Assembly: GCF_018129005.1 (NCBI RefSeq)
Contig: NZ_JAAEDL010000003.1
Span: 223,348-287,347 of the forward strand
From: Neoroseomonas eburnea
Lineage (GTDB): Bacteria > Pseudomonadota > Alphaproteobacteria > Acetobacterales > Acetobacteraceae
Reading direction: 5' to 3'
DNA: 64,000 nt
The notes beneath the pieces are model-generated. The model worked only from the letters and a program-made list of their open reading frames with translations. It had not been told where the DNA came from and ran no database searches. The position numbers and the translations under genes are program-made. Shown piece by piece: positions 54,317 to 64,000 of this stretch. The first letter of the stretch is position 1. Each line of letters starts with the position of its first letter.

Positions 54317-55693
54317 CTGCCGCGCAAGATCGACGGCTTCGAAGTCGGCGAGGTGCTGCACGAGGGCGGCATGGCCGTTCTGATGACCGTCACGCGGCAG
54401 GGCGAGGATCTTCCGCTGCTGATGAAGGTGCCGCGGCTGCGCGAGGGCGAGGACCCCGCGGCGATCGTCTCCTTCGAGATGGAGCAGATGATCATGCCGC
54501 GGCTGTCCGGGCCGCATGTGCCGCGCTTCGTCGCGCAGGCCGGCTTCGAAACCGAGCCCTACATCGTGATGGAGCGCATCCAGGGCGCGCCGCTGTCGAT
54601 CCGGCTGCGCGACCTGCCGCTGCCGGCCGAGGAAGTGGCCTCCATCGGCGCCGCCGTGGCCGACGCGCTCGACGCCCTGCACCACCAGCACGTCGTCCAC
54701 CTCGACGTGAAGCCGGCCAACATCCTGTTCCGCGAAACCGGCGAGGCGGTGCTGGTCGATTTCGGCCTGGCACATCACGAGCTGCTGCCCGACCTGATGG
54801 CGGAAGAGTTCCGGCTGCCCTACGGCACCGTCCCCTACATGGCGCCGGAACAGGCGCTCGGCATCCGCAACGACCCGCGCAGCGACCTCTTCTCCCTCGG
54901 CGCGCTGATGTACCAGCTCGCCACCGCCGACCTGCCCTTCGGCGAGCCCCAGCACCTCAAGGGCGTCAAGCGCCGGCTCTGGCGGGACCCGGTGCCGCCG
55001 CGTCGCAGGCGCGCCGGCATCCCGCCCTGGCTGCAGGAGGCGATCCTGCGCTGTCTCGAAGTCGATCCCGAACGGCGTCACCCGACCGCGGCGCAGCTCG
55101 CCTTCGACCTGCGTCACCCCGGCCAGGTCGCGCTGACGGATCGGGCGGAGAAGATGCGGCGGGACGGCTTCCTGACCGTGCTGCGCCGCCGGCTGCGCCA
55201 GCAGGAACCGCGGCGGCGCGCCTTCGCCACCGCGCGGCAGATCCAGGCGGCGCCGATCCTCGCCGTCGCATTGGACTTCGCCGAGACGCCCGAGATTCTC
55301 GCCGATGCCCTGCGCAACCAGGTGCAGAAGATGCTTGCCAACCGGCCGGGCGCGCGGCTCGCCTGCGTGAACGTGCTGAAATCGGCGCTGCTCACGATCG
55401 ACAGCACGCTCGACGACCAGGGGCGGAACCGGCATGTGCAGCGGCTGCTGGAGTTGCGGCATTGGGCCATGCCGCTCGGCCTGCCGGAAGGGCGCGTGAC
55501 CTTCCACGTGCTGGAGGCGGCGGACGTGGCGGATGCCATCCTCGACTATGCGCGCGCGAACCGGGTGGACCATCTGGTGCTCGGGGCGCGCGCGTCGTCC
55601 TTCTCGCGCCGGCTGCTCGGCAGCGTGGCCGGCAAGGTCGCGGCGGAGGCACCATGCAGCGTCACCGTCGTACGCCGGCGCCAGCCGGAGTGA
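54317..55693 (+). CDS. Serine/threonine protein kinase fused to a universal stress protein (Usp) domain
   Basis: About 458 residues. The kinase domain (residues 5-275) has Lys37 in LLMKVP, HLDVKPANILF (Asp130), VDFGLA (Asp148) and PYMAPEQALG. The glycine loop LHEGGMAVL lacks two usual glycines. The C-terminus (about 310-455) is a Usp domain ending DHLVLGARASSFSRRLLGSV with the ATP-type G-x2-G-like loop. The start is problematic: GTG 54353 would cut off the first kinase strand (IDGFEVGEVL). CTG 54317 lies seven bases after GAGAGGGG, the best ribosome site, so a CTG start is proposed. No membrane segment is seen. It may regulate capsule export. Confidence 0.82.
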   Translation: MPRKIDGFEVGEVLHEGGMAVLMTVTRQGEDLPLLMKVPRLREGEDPAAIVSFEMEQMIMPRLSGPHVPRFVAQAGFETEPYIVMERIQGAPLSIRLRDLPLPAEEVASIGAAVADALDALHHQHVVHLDVKPANILFRETGEAVLVDFGLAHHELLPDLMAEEFRLPYGTVPYMAPEQALGIRNDPRSDLFSLGALMYQLATADLPFGEPQHLKGVKRRLWRDPVPPRRRRAGIPPWLQEAILRCLEVDPERRHPTAAQLAFDLRHPGQVALTDRAEKMRRDGFLTVLRRRLRQQEPRRRAFATARQIQAAPILAVALDFAETPEILADALRNQVQKMLANRPGARLACVNVLKSALLTIDSTLDDQGRNRHVQRLLELRHWAMPLGLPEGRVTFHVLEAADVADAILDYARANRVDHLVLGARASSFSRRLLGSVAGKVAAEAPCSVTVVRRRQPE

Positions 55694-55798
55694 GGGACCG
55701 CAGCCAGCCAACATCCGCTTGAAGCGCGGGCATTTCCGGGCCCAAATCGATACCGTGACGAAGCGGCGCCGCCCGGAAAAGGCGGCAGGAGGGCAGGC

Positions 55799-56755
55799 AT
55801 GGCGTCGCTGCGCGGGATGGATCTCAACCTCCTGCTGGTCTTCGAGGCGCTGTACGACACGCGTTCGGTGTCGCGCGCCGGCGCGCGGCTCGGGCTGAGC
55901 CAGTCGGCCACCAGCCACGCGCTGGCGCGGCTGCGCGAGACCTGCCGCGACGAGCTCTTCCTGCGGGTGGCGAGCGGCATGACGCCGACGCCCGTCGCCA
56001 ACCGCATCTTCCCCGAGATCCATCGCGCGCTCGAGGCGCTGCGCCATTCGGTCGAGGAGGCGCGCGGCTTCGACCCCGCCACCAGCACGCGCCGTTTCGA
56101 GGTCGCCATCCCGCACCCGATGGGGCCGGTCTATGCGCTGCGGCTCCGCGATGCGGCGCTCGCCGTCGCGCCAGGCGTGCGGCTGCGCTTCGACACGCGC
56201 ACCCTTGCCGACGACGCCCACGGCCTGATGCGGGAGGGCATGCTGGACCTCGCGGTGGACTGGATCCCGGCGGAGGACGAGCGCTTCGTCAACAAGCGCC
56301 TGTTCGTCGACAGCCTGGTGATCGCGGCGCGCCGGGCGCACCCGCGCGCGCACAAGGGCATGGGCTGGAAGGAGCTGGCGCAGGAGGAATTCATCCGCTG
56401 CCATCGCCGCGCGCCGGAACGCCGGCCGAAGGCACTGTCCGGCCGGCTGTGGGACCTGATGGCAGAGAGCCGCCTGACAGTCAGCGAATACCTCGAGGTG
56501 CCCTTCGTCATCTCGCGCACCGACTACCTCGGCGTGCTGCCGAAGAGCATGGCGCGGATCGCGGAAGAGGACTTCCGCATGATCGTCACCGGGGTGCCCG
56601 GGCCGCCGATCCACATTCCGATCTGGCTCGTCTGGCACGAGGCCCGACGGCGCGATGCAGGGCATGCCTGGCTGCGCGCGCTGGTGGCGCGGGAGACGCA
56701 GGCCGCGGCCGCGGAGGCGGGGTTGGTACCGACGATGGCGACCGCGGCGCAGTAA
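55799..56755 (+). CDS. LysR-family transcriptional regulator
   Basis: A 318-residue DNA-binding regulator of the NodD/LinR-like branch. The winged helix-turn-helix is at residues 8-65 (LLLVFEALYDTRSVSRAGAR, then LSQSATSHALARLRE). The effector-binding domain starts near residue 95 (RRFEVAIPHPMGPVYAL). Usually it would act on a divergent gene, but the upstream neighbour is the kinase gene on the same strand, so the target is unclear. The 105-base gap upstream may hold its promoter. Downstream lie a GC hairpin and a family A element. Confidence 0.9.
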   Translation: MASLRGMDLNLLLVFEALYDTRSVSRAGARLGLSQSATSHALARLRETCRDELFLRVASGMTPTPVANRIFPEIHRALEALRHSVEEARGFDPATSTRRFEVAIPHPMGPVYALRLRDAALAVAPGVRLRFDTRTLADDAHGLMREGMLDLAVDWIPAEDERFVNKRLFVDSLVIAARRAHPRAHKGMGWKELAQEEFIRCHRRAPERRPKALSGRLWDLMAESRLTVSEYLEVPFVISRTDYLGVLPKSMARIAEEDFRMIVTGVPGPPIHIPIWLVWHEARRRDAGHAWLRALVARETQAAAAEAGLVPTMATAAQ

Positions 56756-56762
56756 GGGAAGG

Positions 56763-56786
56763 TCGGGGGAGGGGAACCTCCCCCGA
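56763..56786. terminator. Terminator-like GC hairpin after the LysR gene
   Basis: CGGGGGAGG, a short loop and CCTCCCCCG form a near-perfect stem eight bases after the LysR stop codon. A comparable stem (GGGGGGAAGTTCCCTTCCCC region) at 57012-57036 follows prfC from the other side. No T-run is present. Confidence 0.55.
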
Positions 56787-56829
56787 GCCCCCTCCCTTCT
56801 TTGGCACTTGGGAACTGACAGACGAAGTC

Positions 56830-56980
56830 ATGCCAGCGGCACGAGTTCTTGACGCGTGCCGAGGCCGCGAATGCGGCCCGCCGGTGGTCCGGCGAAGCCA
56901 AGCGAACCGGAGGTTTGCGCCCGGCGCCTGAGGGCGCGAGAAGGCGGATTCCAGCGGCTGCAAATTGCGGCCGTTGGTAT
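56830..56980 (-). repeat. Interspersed element family A, full 151-bp inverted copy
   Basis: Reverse-complement copy of the element at 12324-12474, of identical length. It begins ATGCCAGCGGC and ends GCCGTTGGTAT, with CGAATGCGGCCC, CCGGCGAAGCCAAGC and GGCGCCTGAGGGCGC inside. It lies between the convergent LysR and prfC genes, flanked by GC hairpins on both sides. Confidence 0.85.
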
Positions 56981-57040
56981 CGGTCTCGGTGCCGAAGAAG
57001 GTTGGGGGGTTCGGGGGGAAGTTCCCTTCCCCCCGGCTTC

Positions 57041-58642
<1,602 letters not shown>

Positions 58643-58840
58643 GGTGGGCGGAACCTAGTGGCGCGGCGCCGCATTCGCCAGCCCGAAGCGATCATGACGG
58701 GAATGCAATCGGACCGCGGCTTGTCCGCGATCGGGGTGGCCCGCATAAGGGGCTGCGCCTGCCAATGTAACAATTGCCGGGCCGTGCACGATACCGACGC
58801 CAGCCAGCCATGAAGCCAGCCAGCAAGGAGCCCCCGTTCC

Positions 58841-59299
58841 ATGAGTGACGACAAGCCATCCAAGGGGCTCGGCCGACGTCTCCTGATCCTGAACGCGCCG
58901 GTTGCCGGCGCCGCTGCCGCTTCCGCCCCGGCGCTGGCGCAGTCCGGCCGCAACGATTCCGACCCCAATGACGCGCCAGGCCGCGGCCGCAGCGGGCTGA
59001 CGGACTCGGACCCCTCTGACGGGCCAGGGCGCGGGCGGGGCCAGCGTGGCACCGGCGTGACGGATTCCGACCCGAGCGACGGGCCGGGCCGTGGGCGCGG
59101 CCGGCCGCCCTCCGGCATCACCGATTCCGACCCGAGCGACGGGCCAGGCCGCGGGCGCGGCCGGCCGCCCTCCGGCATCACCGATTCCGACCCGAGCGAC
59201 GGGCCAGGCCGCGGGCGCGGCCGCCCGCCGTCGGGCCTGACCGATTCGGATCCGTCGGACGGACCCGGTCGCGGGCGGGGCACGCGCGGCGGGAAGTAG
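58841..59299 (+). CDS. Secreted-looking aspartate/glycine/arginine repeat protein
   Basis: A 152-residue protein with a possible signal or Tat-like leader (GRRLLILNAPVAGAAAASAP, then ALAQ). It is followed by repeats of the unit DSDPSDGPGRGRG joined by RPPSGIT; five units are recognisable plus a first divergent one (DSDPNDAPGRGR). No cysteine or enzyme motif is present. The spaced acidic residues (D-x-D-x-x-D) resemble calcium-binding loops, and the Gly/Arg parts could bind nucleic acid or polyanions. A ribosome site (AAGGAG) lies upstream of ATG 58841. I do not recognise the family. Confidence 0.75.
   Translation: MSDDKPSKGLGRRLLILNAPVAGAAAASAPALAQSGRNDSDPNDAPGRGRSGLTDSDPSDGPGRGRGQRGTGVTDSDPSDGPGRGRGRPPSGITDSDPSDGPGRGRGRPPSGITDSDPSDGPGRGRGRPPSGLTDSDPSDGPGRGRGTRGGK
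59057..59236 (+). repeat. 60-bp tandem repeat inside the Asp/Gly/Arg protein gene
   Basis: The blocks 59101-59160 and 59161-59220 are identical over all 60 bases, and the blocks before and after differ by a few substitutions. The period is a multiple of three, so copy-number change preserves the frame. Perfect identity suggests recent duplication or ongoing homogenisation. Confidence 0.95.
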
Positions 59300-59305
59300 C
59301 CGCGC

Positions 59306-60544
59306 TCATGCCGGCGCGCCGGCCGGCAGCCGGCGCAGCCGCGCCAGGTCCGACACGGCGACGACGAGGAAAGACGCGGCGAAGCCGACCCCGGCCAGCC
59401 AGATGCCGGCGGCGGGACCCTGCGCCGCCGCCAGCACCCCGCCCGCCAGCGCACCGAGCGGCCTCACCCCGTAGATCGCCACCTGCAGCACCGCACCGAC
59501 GCGCCCGAGCATGGCCGCCGGGGTAACGATCTGGCGGATGCCGGTCTGGCAGATCAGCCACATCATCGGCCCGAATCCGACCAGGAACAGCGCCAGGAAG
59601 GGCAGCGCCAGGCCACCCGCCGGCGCCGCCAGCAGCAGAGCCGGCGCCAGCACCGACAGTCCCGGCCCGGCCAGCAGCAGCGCATTCGGCCCGAACCGCC
59701 GCTGCATCCCGGCCGCCAGCGCGGCGCCGGCGATCATGCCCGAGCCATAGCCCGCCTGCGCCAGGCCGAGCCGCCCCGGATCGAGGCCCAGCGGACCGAG
59801 TGCGAAAGGCACCATCACGGCCAGCAGCGCAAAGAAGGAGAAGTTCCAGGCCAGCGCGCAGCCGCCGATGCCACGCAGCAGGGGATGGCCAAGGACGAAT
59901 CGCGCCCCCTCGGCAAGCTGCGCGCGGATCGGCGGGCGGTTCGCCGCCGCCCGCGCGGGCGCCGCGCCGTTCGACAGGCCGCGCGCCATGCCCCAGGCCA
60001 ACAGCCCCGCCGCCGCCGCGATGCCGTAGGACGCGACAGGCAAGCCGCCGGCCGCCAGGGCGCCGGCCAGCGGCGGCGCACCGAGGCTCGCCAGCGCACG
60101 GGCGAGTTCCAGCCGCGCATTGGTCGCGGCCAGGCGGTCGCGCGGCACCAGCTCCGGCACCAGCGACCCCGCCGCGAGCACGAACAGCACCGTGCCGCAG
60201 GAGGCCGTGAAGGTCGCGAGGCCCAGCACCGCCGCCCCGCCGCCCGCCGCCGACGGCAGCGCCAGCGCCGCGCCGGAGGCGGCCAGCAGCGTCGCGCCGG
60301 CGAGCAGCCTGCCGCGCGGCATGCGGTCCACCAGGAGCCCGGCGGGCAGGGAAAAGGCGAGCCATGCCGCGGCCTGCGCCGCCAGCAGCACACCCACCAG
60401 GCCAGGACCGGCACCGAGGGCGAGCATCGCCGTCAGCGGCAGGGCCGCCATGGCCAACTGATCGGCGGCGTGCAGGCCGAAGGCCGCAAGCGGAAGCTGC
60501 AGGGCCGCGGCCCGAGGGCGGCACGGCCGGGCGGGGGTCGACAT
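59306..60544 (-). CDS. MFS transporter (MFS_3, exporter type)
   Basis: A 412-residue inner-membrane permease with about twelve hydrophobic segments spread from residue 18 to 400. Between segments 2 and 3 it carries LPAGLLVDRMPRGRLLAG, the loop of the major facilitator superfamily. The general layout matches the EntS/tetracycline-type subgroup, which exports siderophores or drugs. It is convergent with the repeat-protein gene, six bases away, and divergent from galU. The substrate cannot be inferred. Confidence 0.88.
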   Translation of the reverse strand: MSTPARPCRPRAAALQLPLAAFGLHAADQLAMAALPLTAMLALGAGPGLVGVLLAAQAAAWLAFSLPAGLLVDRMPRGRLLAGATLLAASGAALALPSAAGGGAAVLGLATFTASCGTVLFVLAAGSLVPELVPRDRLAATNARLELARALASLGAPPLAGALAAGGLPVASYGIAAAAGLLAWGMARGLSNGAAPARAAANRPPIRAQLAEGARFVLGHPLLRGIGGCALAWNFSFFALLAVMVPFALGPLGLDPGRLGLAQAGYGSGMIAGAALAAGMQRRFGPNALLLAGPGLSVLAPALLLAAPAGGLALPFLALFLVGFGPMMWLICQTGIRQIVTPAAMLGRVGAVLQVAIYGVRPLGALAGGVLAAAQGPAAGIWLAGVGFAASFLVVAVSDLARLRRLPAGAPA

Positions 60545-60699
60545 CGAGGATTCTCCGGAACAAGCTGCGGCTTCAGTGCCACGCCGACCCTGGTCATCGC
60601 CTTCCGCCGGTTGCGCCGGCGCGCGAGGCGCCGCCTTATTCGCGTCCCGACTTCCTGCTTCGATCCGATTCGACCATCGCCATCGAGGAATCGCCCATC

Positions 60700-61572
60700 G
60701 TGCCCCTGAAGCCGCTCAAGAAGGCCGTCCTGCCCGTCGCCGGCCTCGGCACCCGCTTCCTGCCCGCCACCAAGGCGATGGCGAAGGAGATGCTGCCCGT
60801 CGTCGACAAGCCGCTGATCCAGTACGCGGTGGACGAGGCGCGCGCCGCCGGGATCGAGCAGTTCTGCTTCGTCACCGGCCGCGGCAAGACCGCGATCGTC
60901 GAGCATTTCGACGTCGCCTTCGAACTCGAGCGCACCCTGGCCGACCGCAGCAAGACGGCGGAGCTCGAAGCCCTGCGGGCCCAGACGATGACGCCCGGCT
61001 CGATCGTGACCGTCCGCCAGCAGGTGCCGATGGGCCTCGGCCACGCCATCTGGTGCGCCCGCGCCTTCGTCGGCGACGACCCCTTCGCCATCCTGCTGCC
61101 CGACGACCTGATGATGTGCGAGGTCTCCTGCACCGCGCAGCTCGCCGCCGCCTACAAGGAGACCGAGGGCAACGTCGTCGCCATCGAGGAAGTGCCGCGC
61201 GAACGGGTGAACCGCTACGGCGTGCTGGACGTGGAGGAGGACAAGGGCCGCCTCGTCTCGGTGAAGGGCCTGGTGGAGAAGCCGCCGGTCGAGAAGGCGC
61301 CGTCCAACCTGACCATCATCGGCCGCTACGTGCTGATGCCGGAGGTGATGACCCACCTGTCCAAGCTCGAGAAGGGCGCCGGCGGGGAGGTCCAGCTCAC
61401 CGATTCGATGGCCAAGCTGATCGGCACCCAGCCCTTCCACGGGCTGCGCTACGACGGCAGGCGCTTCGACTGCGGCGACAAGGCCGGCTTCCTGGAGGCG
61501 CAGGTGGCCTTCGCGCTGAAGCGCCCGGACCTCGCGCCGGCGATGAAGGCGATCCTCAAGGCCTATGGCTGA
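60700..61572 (+). CDS. galU: UTP--glucose-1-phosphate uridylyltransferase
   Basis: A 290-residue enzyme making UDP-glucose from UTP and glucose-1-phosphate, a precursor for LPS core, capsule and exopolysaccharide. The nucleotide-binding start is VLPVAGLGTRFLPATKAMAK. QQVPMGLGHAIWCA, LLPDDLMM and YGVLDVEEDKG follow, with FDCGDKAGFLEAQ near the end. The GTG at 60700, behind GAGGAA, is taken as start because the upstream frame lies opposite the MFS gene. The last eight bases overlap the deacetylase gene. Confidence 0.96.
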   Translation: MPLKPLKKAVLPVAGLGTRFLPATKAMAKEMLPVVDKPLIQYAVDEARAAGIEQFCFVTGRGKTAIVEHFDVAFELERTLADRSKTAELEALRAQTMTPGSIVTVRQQVPMGLGHAIWCARAFVGDDPFAILLPDDLMMCEVSCTAQLAAAYKETEGNVVAIEEVPRERVNRYGVLDVEEDKGRLVSVKGLVEKPPVEKAPSNLTIIGRYVLMPEVMTHLSKLEKGAGGEVQLTDSMAKLIGTQPFHGLRYDGRRFDCGDKAGFLEAQVAFALKRPDLAPAMKAILKAYG

Positions 61573-62479
61573 CACCGGCGTGCCGGGCGGGATGCCACCC
61601 GCCTCGCGCGACCTGGCCGGCTACGGGCGGTCCCCGCCGGCGGCGCAATGGCCGGGGGGCGCACGACTCGCCCTTTCCCTCGTGGTCAATGTCGAGGAAG
61701 GGGCGGAACTCTCGATCGCGAGCGGCGACGCGCGCAACGAGACCATCCCGGAATCGGGGCAGCTCATCGAGGGTGCGCCCGATCCCTGCATGGAGAGCCA
61801 TTTCGCCTACGGGTCCCGCGTCGCGCTGTGGCGCATGCTTGACGTGCTCGACGCCCATGGGGTGAAGGCGACCTTCTCCTGCTGCGGGCGGGCGGTCGCC
61901 GCCACGCCGGCGCTCGCCGCCGAGCCCGCCGCGCGCGGACACGAGATCGGCGCCCATGGCTGGCGCTGGGAAATGCACGCCGGCATGGAGGAGGCGACGG
62001 AACGCGCCGTCATCGCGAGGACCGTCGCGACGCTCACGGAACACGCCGGGGCGCGCCCGGTGGGCTGGCACACGAAGTCAGCCGCGTCGGTGAACACCCG
62101 ACGGCTGCTGATGGAGGAAGGCGGGTTCCTCTACGATTCCGACGCCTATGACGACGACCTGCCGCGGATCGTCGCGGGCCCGCGCGGGCCGCATGTCGTC
62201 ATCCCCTACGCCTTCGACACCAACGACATGCGCTTCCGCCCCGGCGGCGGCTTCGTCCAGGCCGAGGATTTCTCCCGCTACTGCATCGCCGCCTTCGACC
62301 GGCTGATGCAGGAAGGCGGAAGGATGATGTCGGTCGGGCTGCACCTGCGCACGATCGGACGGCCGGGGCGGATCGCGGGGCTGGAGCAGTTTCTCGATCA
62401 CGTGACGCGGGCGGGAGACGCGGTCTGGGTGGCGCGGCGGGCGGAGATCGCCAGGCACTGGCTGGCGCGATTCGGATGA
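61565..62479 (+). CDS. Polysaccharide deacetylase (PuuE/CE4-like)
   Basis: A 304-residue NodB-fold hydrolase without signal peptide. LSLVVNVEEGAELSI is the metal-binding first strand of the PuuE subgroup, with the acidic residues slightly displaced from classical chitin deacetylases. HGVKATFSCCGRAV and EIGAHGWRWEMH give the His-x-x-x-His-like metal site. VGLHLRTIGRPGRIAGLEQF follows. PuuE-type members act on allantoin or other cyclic ureides, so a nitrogen-metabolism role is as likely as a glycan one. It is cotranscribed with galU through an eight-base overlap. Confidence 0.87.
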   Translation: MADTGVPGGMPPASRDLAGYGRSPPAAQWPGGARLALSLVVNVEEGAELSIASGDARNETIPESGQLIEGAPDPCMESHFAYGSRVALWRMLDVLDAHGVKATFSCCGRAVAATPALAAEPAARGHEIGAHGWRWEMHAGMEEATERAVIARTVATLTEHAGARPVGWHTKSAASVNTRRLLMEEGGFLYDSDAYDDDLPRIVAGPRGPHVVIPYAFDTNDMRFRPGGGFVQAEDFSRYCIAAFDRLMQEGGRMMSVGLHLRTIGRPGRIAGLEQFLDHVTRAGDAVWVARRAEIARHWLARFG

Positions 62480-62482
62480 GGC

Positions 62483-62668
62483 AGAGAGGGGCGCCGCCCC
62501 TCTCCGCACCTCTCCCCGCCGAGGGCCGAAAGGCCCTCGGAACCCGATACCCCGCTGCGTGCCGAGATCGGAGCGCAGCACGGTTTCCCGAGCCAACCGC
62601 CCAGCTCATGGTGTCCCGAGGCCTTTCGGCCTCTGGCGGGCGGGTCCGGGAGGGCAGAGCCCTCCCGG
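62483..62668 (+). repeat. Intergenic bipartite hairpin element, family B
   Basis: Directly after the deacetylase stop: AGAGGGGCGCCGCCCCTCT, CGAGGGCCGAAAGGCCCTCG, then about 75 spacer bases, GAGGCCTTTCGGCCTC and CGGGAGGGCAGAGCCCTCCC. This is the same arrangement as at 8525 and 16835. It lies between convergent genes and probably insulates them. No gene is supported inside. Confidence 0.82.
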
Positions 62669-62677
62669 TCTCCCACG

Positions 62678-63643
62678 TCAACCCGTCGCCGAGGCCCGCA
62701 CCACCGGCGCCCAGCGCGCCGCCTCCCGCGCCACGAACCCCGCGATCTCGGCCGGCGTCGGGCTGCCGAGCGAGACCATCCCGATCCCGGCCCACCGCTC
62801 GCGCGCCGCGGGTTCCGCCATCGCCGCCGCCAGGTGCTGGCGCAGGCGCTCGACGATCTCCGCGGGCAGGCCCGCCGGCCCGGCGAGCAGGAACCAGTTG
62901 GAGGCGACCGCGCCCGGGAAGCCGGCCTCGACGATGGTCGGGACCTCGGGCACCGCACCCACCCGCGTCTCGCTGGTCACCGCCAGGCCGCGGATTCCGC
63001 CGCCGCGGACGCCGCCCGCATGGGCCGCCAGCGTGTCCCAGAGCGAGACCGTGTTGCTGCCCAACACGGATTGCTGCGCATCCGCCGCGCCACGGAACGG
63101 CACGTGCAGCAATTCGACCCCGGCTTCCTGGGCCCAGAGCATGCCCGCCAGGTGCCCCACCGAGCCGACACCGGAGGAACCGAAGGTGACCGCATCCCGG
63201 CGGACCGCGGCGGCCGCCTTGTAGTCCGCCATGCTGCGGATCGGGCCGTCGCCCTTCACCGCACAGAGGATCGGCGCGCCCCCGAACAGTGTCACGTAGG
63301 AGAAGGAGCGCTGCGGGTCGTAGTTCGGCGCCGGCGTCATGCTGACCGAGACGGCCAGCGGCCCGGTGTTGGTGATCAGCAGCGTGTGGCCATCCGGCGC
63401 CGCGGCGGCGGCGGCGGCCGTGCCGACCGCACCGCCGGCGCCCGGCCGGTTCTCGACGATGAAGGGCTGGCCGAAGGCGCGCTCCATCCCGGCGGCGAGG
63501 TAGCGAATGACGATGTCGGATGTGCCGCCCGGGGCATAGGGGTTGAGGATGCGCACCGGCCGGCTCGGCCAGGCGCCCTGGGCTCGGACGGCGGGCGCGA
63601 CGAGGATGGCCGGGGCGGCGAGAAGCAGGCGGCGACGCGGCAT
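62678..63643 (-). CDS. Bug-family tripartite tricarboxylate transporter substrate-binding protein
   Basis: A 321-residue periplasmic binding protein. The leader MPRRRLLLAAPAILVAPAV ends near RAQGAWPSRP. The landmarks are VRILNPYAPGGTSDIVIRYL and FIVENRPGAGGAVGTAAA, as in the copy at 24184, with which it shares only family-level similarity. The ligand is probably a small organic acid. No transporter membrane genes are adjacent. ATG 63643 is the best start; the longer frame to 63868 adds non-secretory residues. Confidence 0.92.
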   Translation of the reverse strand: MPRRRLLLAAPAILVAPAVRAQGAWPSRPVRILNPYAPGGTSDIVIRYLAAGMERAFGQPFIVENRPGAGGAVGTAAAAAAAPDGHTLLITNTGPLAVSVSMTPAPNYDPQRSFSYVTLFGGAPILCAVKGDGPIRSMADYKAAAAVRRDAVTFGSSGVGSVGHLAGMLWAQEAGVELLHVPFRGAADAQQSVLGSNTVSLWDTLAAHAGGVRGGGIRGLAVTSETRVGAVPEVPTIVEAGFPGAVASNWFLLAGPAGLPAEIVERLRQHLAAAMAEPAARERWAGIGMVSLGSPTPAEIAGFVAREAARWAPVVRASATG

Positions 63644-63854
63644 GGGACTGCCCTTTCCGGTGGCGACGGCCCCGCCGGCGCTGCCCGCGCACCGGGCATC
63701 TCCGGCGCACCGGTGGCGACCGGAGGTGCTCGCAACCGAAATGAGCAAGCCTTGTGCCGCGCCGGCGGCCCTGGTGATCAGTGGGCTGCCGGTCCGCTCC
63801 GCGCGCCGGGGCGCCCGCGGGCCTCGCGGGCAGGACACCGGCGACGCGGGGCGC

Positions 63855-64000
63855 TCAGCGGGAGGCACCCCTGGTCGAGGCGCGCGGCACGGGCGGCGGC
63901 AGCGTGGCGCGGCTGCCCTGCTCGATGCGGGGCGCGGTGGGCGCGGAGGTGCGCTGGACGCGCGGCGTCGAGGTGCGGGTCGCGGTTCGTGCCGGCGTCG
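63855..64000 (-). CDS. 3' end of an unidentified gene (partial at window edge)
   Basis: On the minus strand a frame is open from the window edge to a TGA at 63855-63857. The visible tail reads VQRTSAPTAPRIEQGSR and then ATLPPPVPRASTRGASR, a proline/arginine/threonine-rich C-terminus without recognisable domain. The GC3 pattern fits coding sequence, but 48 residues are too few to assign function. The gene would lie mostly to the right of the window. Confidence 0.35.
   Translation of the reverse strand, partial: TPARTATRTSTPRVQRTSAPTAPRIEQGSRATLPPPVPRASTRGASR

Noticed and set aside
59057..59236. Possible CRISPR array
   Set aside because: Contiguous 60-bp units without spacers, period divisible by three, inside an open frame: a protein-coding tandem repeat.

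Overview
The window is very GC-rich (about 70% by eye), compact and operon-dense. Gene order (glyS-ppdK, radA-cvpA-purF, yfgM-bamB-der), two Bug-type periplasmic binding proteins and the codon bias suggest an alphaproteobacterium of the Acetobacteraceae, Roseomonas-like type. That placement is inference from gene content; no rRNA or tRNA gene was found to anchor it.

Layout. 1-5 kb: end of glyS, then ppdK and an orphan nuclease-like gene. 5-8.5 kb: a lysozyme-like protein, a small membrane methyltransferase and ygfZ. 7.6-12.3 kb: a glycan (probably LPS core) cluster of GT9, GT2, GT4 and an asparagine synthase. 12.5-17.7 kb: a TPR protein, radA, cvpA, purF and an SDR. 18.3-21.7 kb: yfgM-like, bamB and der (outer-membrane assembly and ribosome GTPase). 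22.1-31.9 kb: accessory metabolism with tandem sulfotransferases, a Bug protein with an epimerase, an amidohydrolase whose Tat leader is out of frame, an HD hydrolase, DUF1275, asparaginase with isochorismatase-type hydrolase, and a thioesterase.

32.3-55.7 kb is the most interesting part, an ABC-transporter-dependent capsule locus joined to a lipid-building module. A glycosyltransferase and a 2408-residue, fully reducing, single-module polyketide synthase without a thioesterase are followed by an alpha-oxoamine synthase (PLP-dependent, serine palmitoyltransferase/KBL type) and a formyltransferase. Convergent to these is an operon of KpsC, KpsS, an SDR and an LtaS-like phosphatase-superfamily membrane enzyme. 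Divergent from that operon is the export operon: lipoprotein, KpsM, KpsT, KpsE-like and Wza/KpsD-like proteins, then a metallophosphoesterase and a kinase-Usp fusion. From memory, the PKS/AOS/SDR/membrane enzyme/Kps set resembles the rkp-1 K-antigen region of Sinorhizobium meliloti. I infer that the PKS chain is released by decarboxylative condensation with an amino acid, reduced by the SDR and possibly N-formylated, giving a sphingoid-like lipid that carries or anchors the capsule. The formyltransferase and the kinase-Usp/phosphatase pair are the least expected members.

55.8-64 kb: a LysR regulator, prfC, a secreted-looking protein with a 20-residue repeat, an MFS exporter, galU, a polysaccharide deacetylase, another Bug protein and the edge of a further gene.

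Four families of short intergenic elements recur: a 151-bp element with ATACCAGCGGC-type ends, a 108-bp CTAGAG/CTCTAG-ended element carrying a strong hairpin, bipartite GC hairpins, and ACCGGCCCGCA/TGCGGGCCGGT palindromes. Several touch stop codons or lie between convergent genes.
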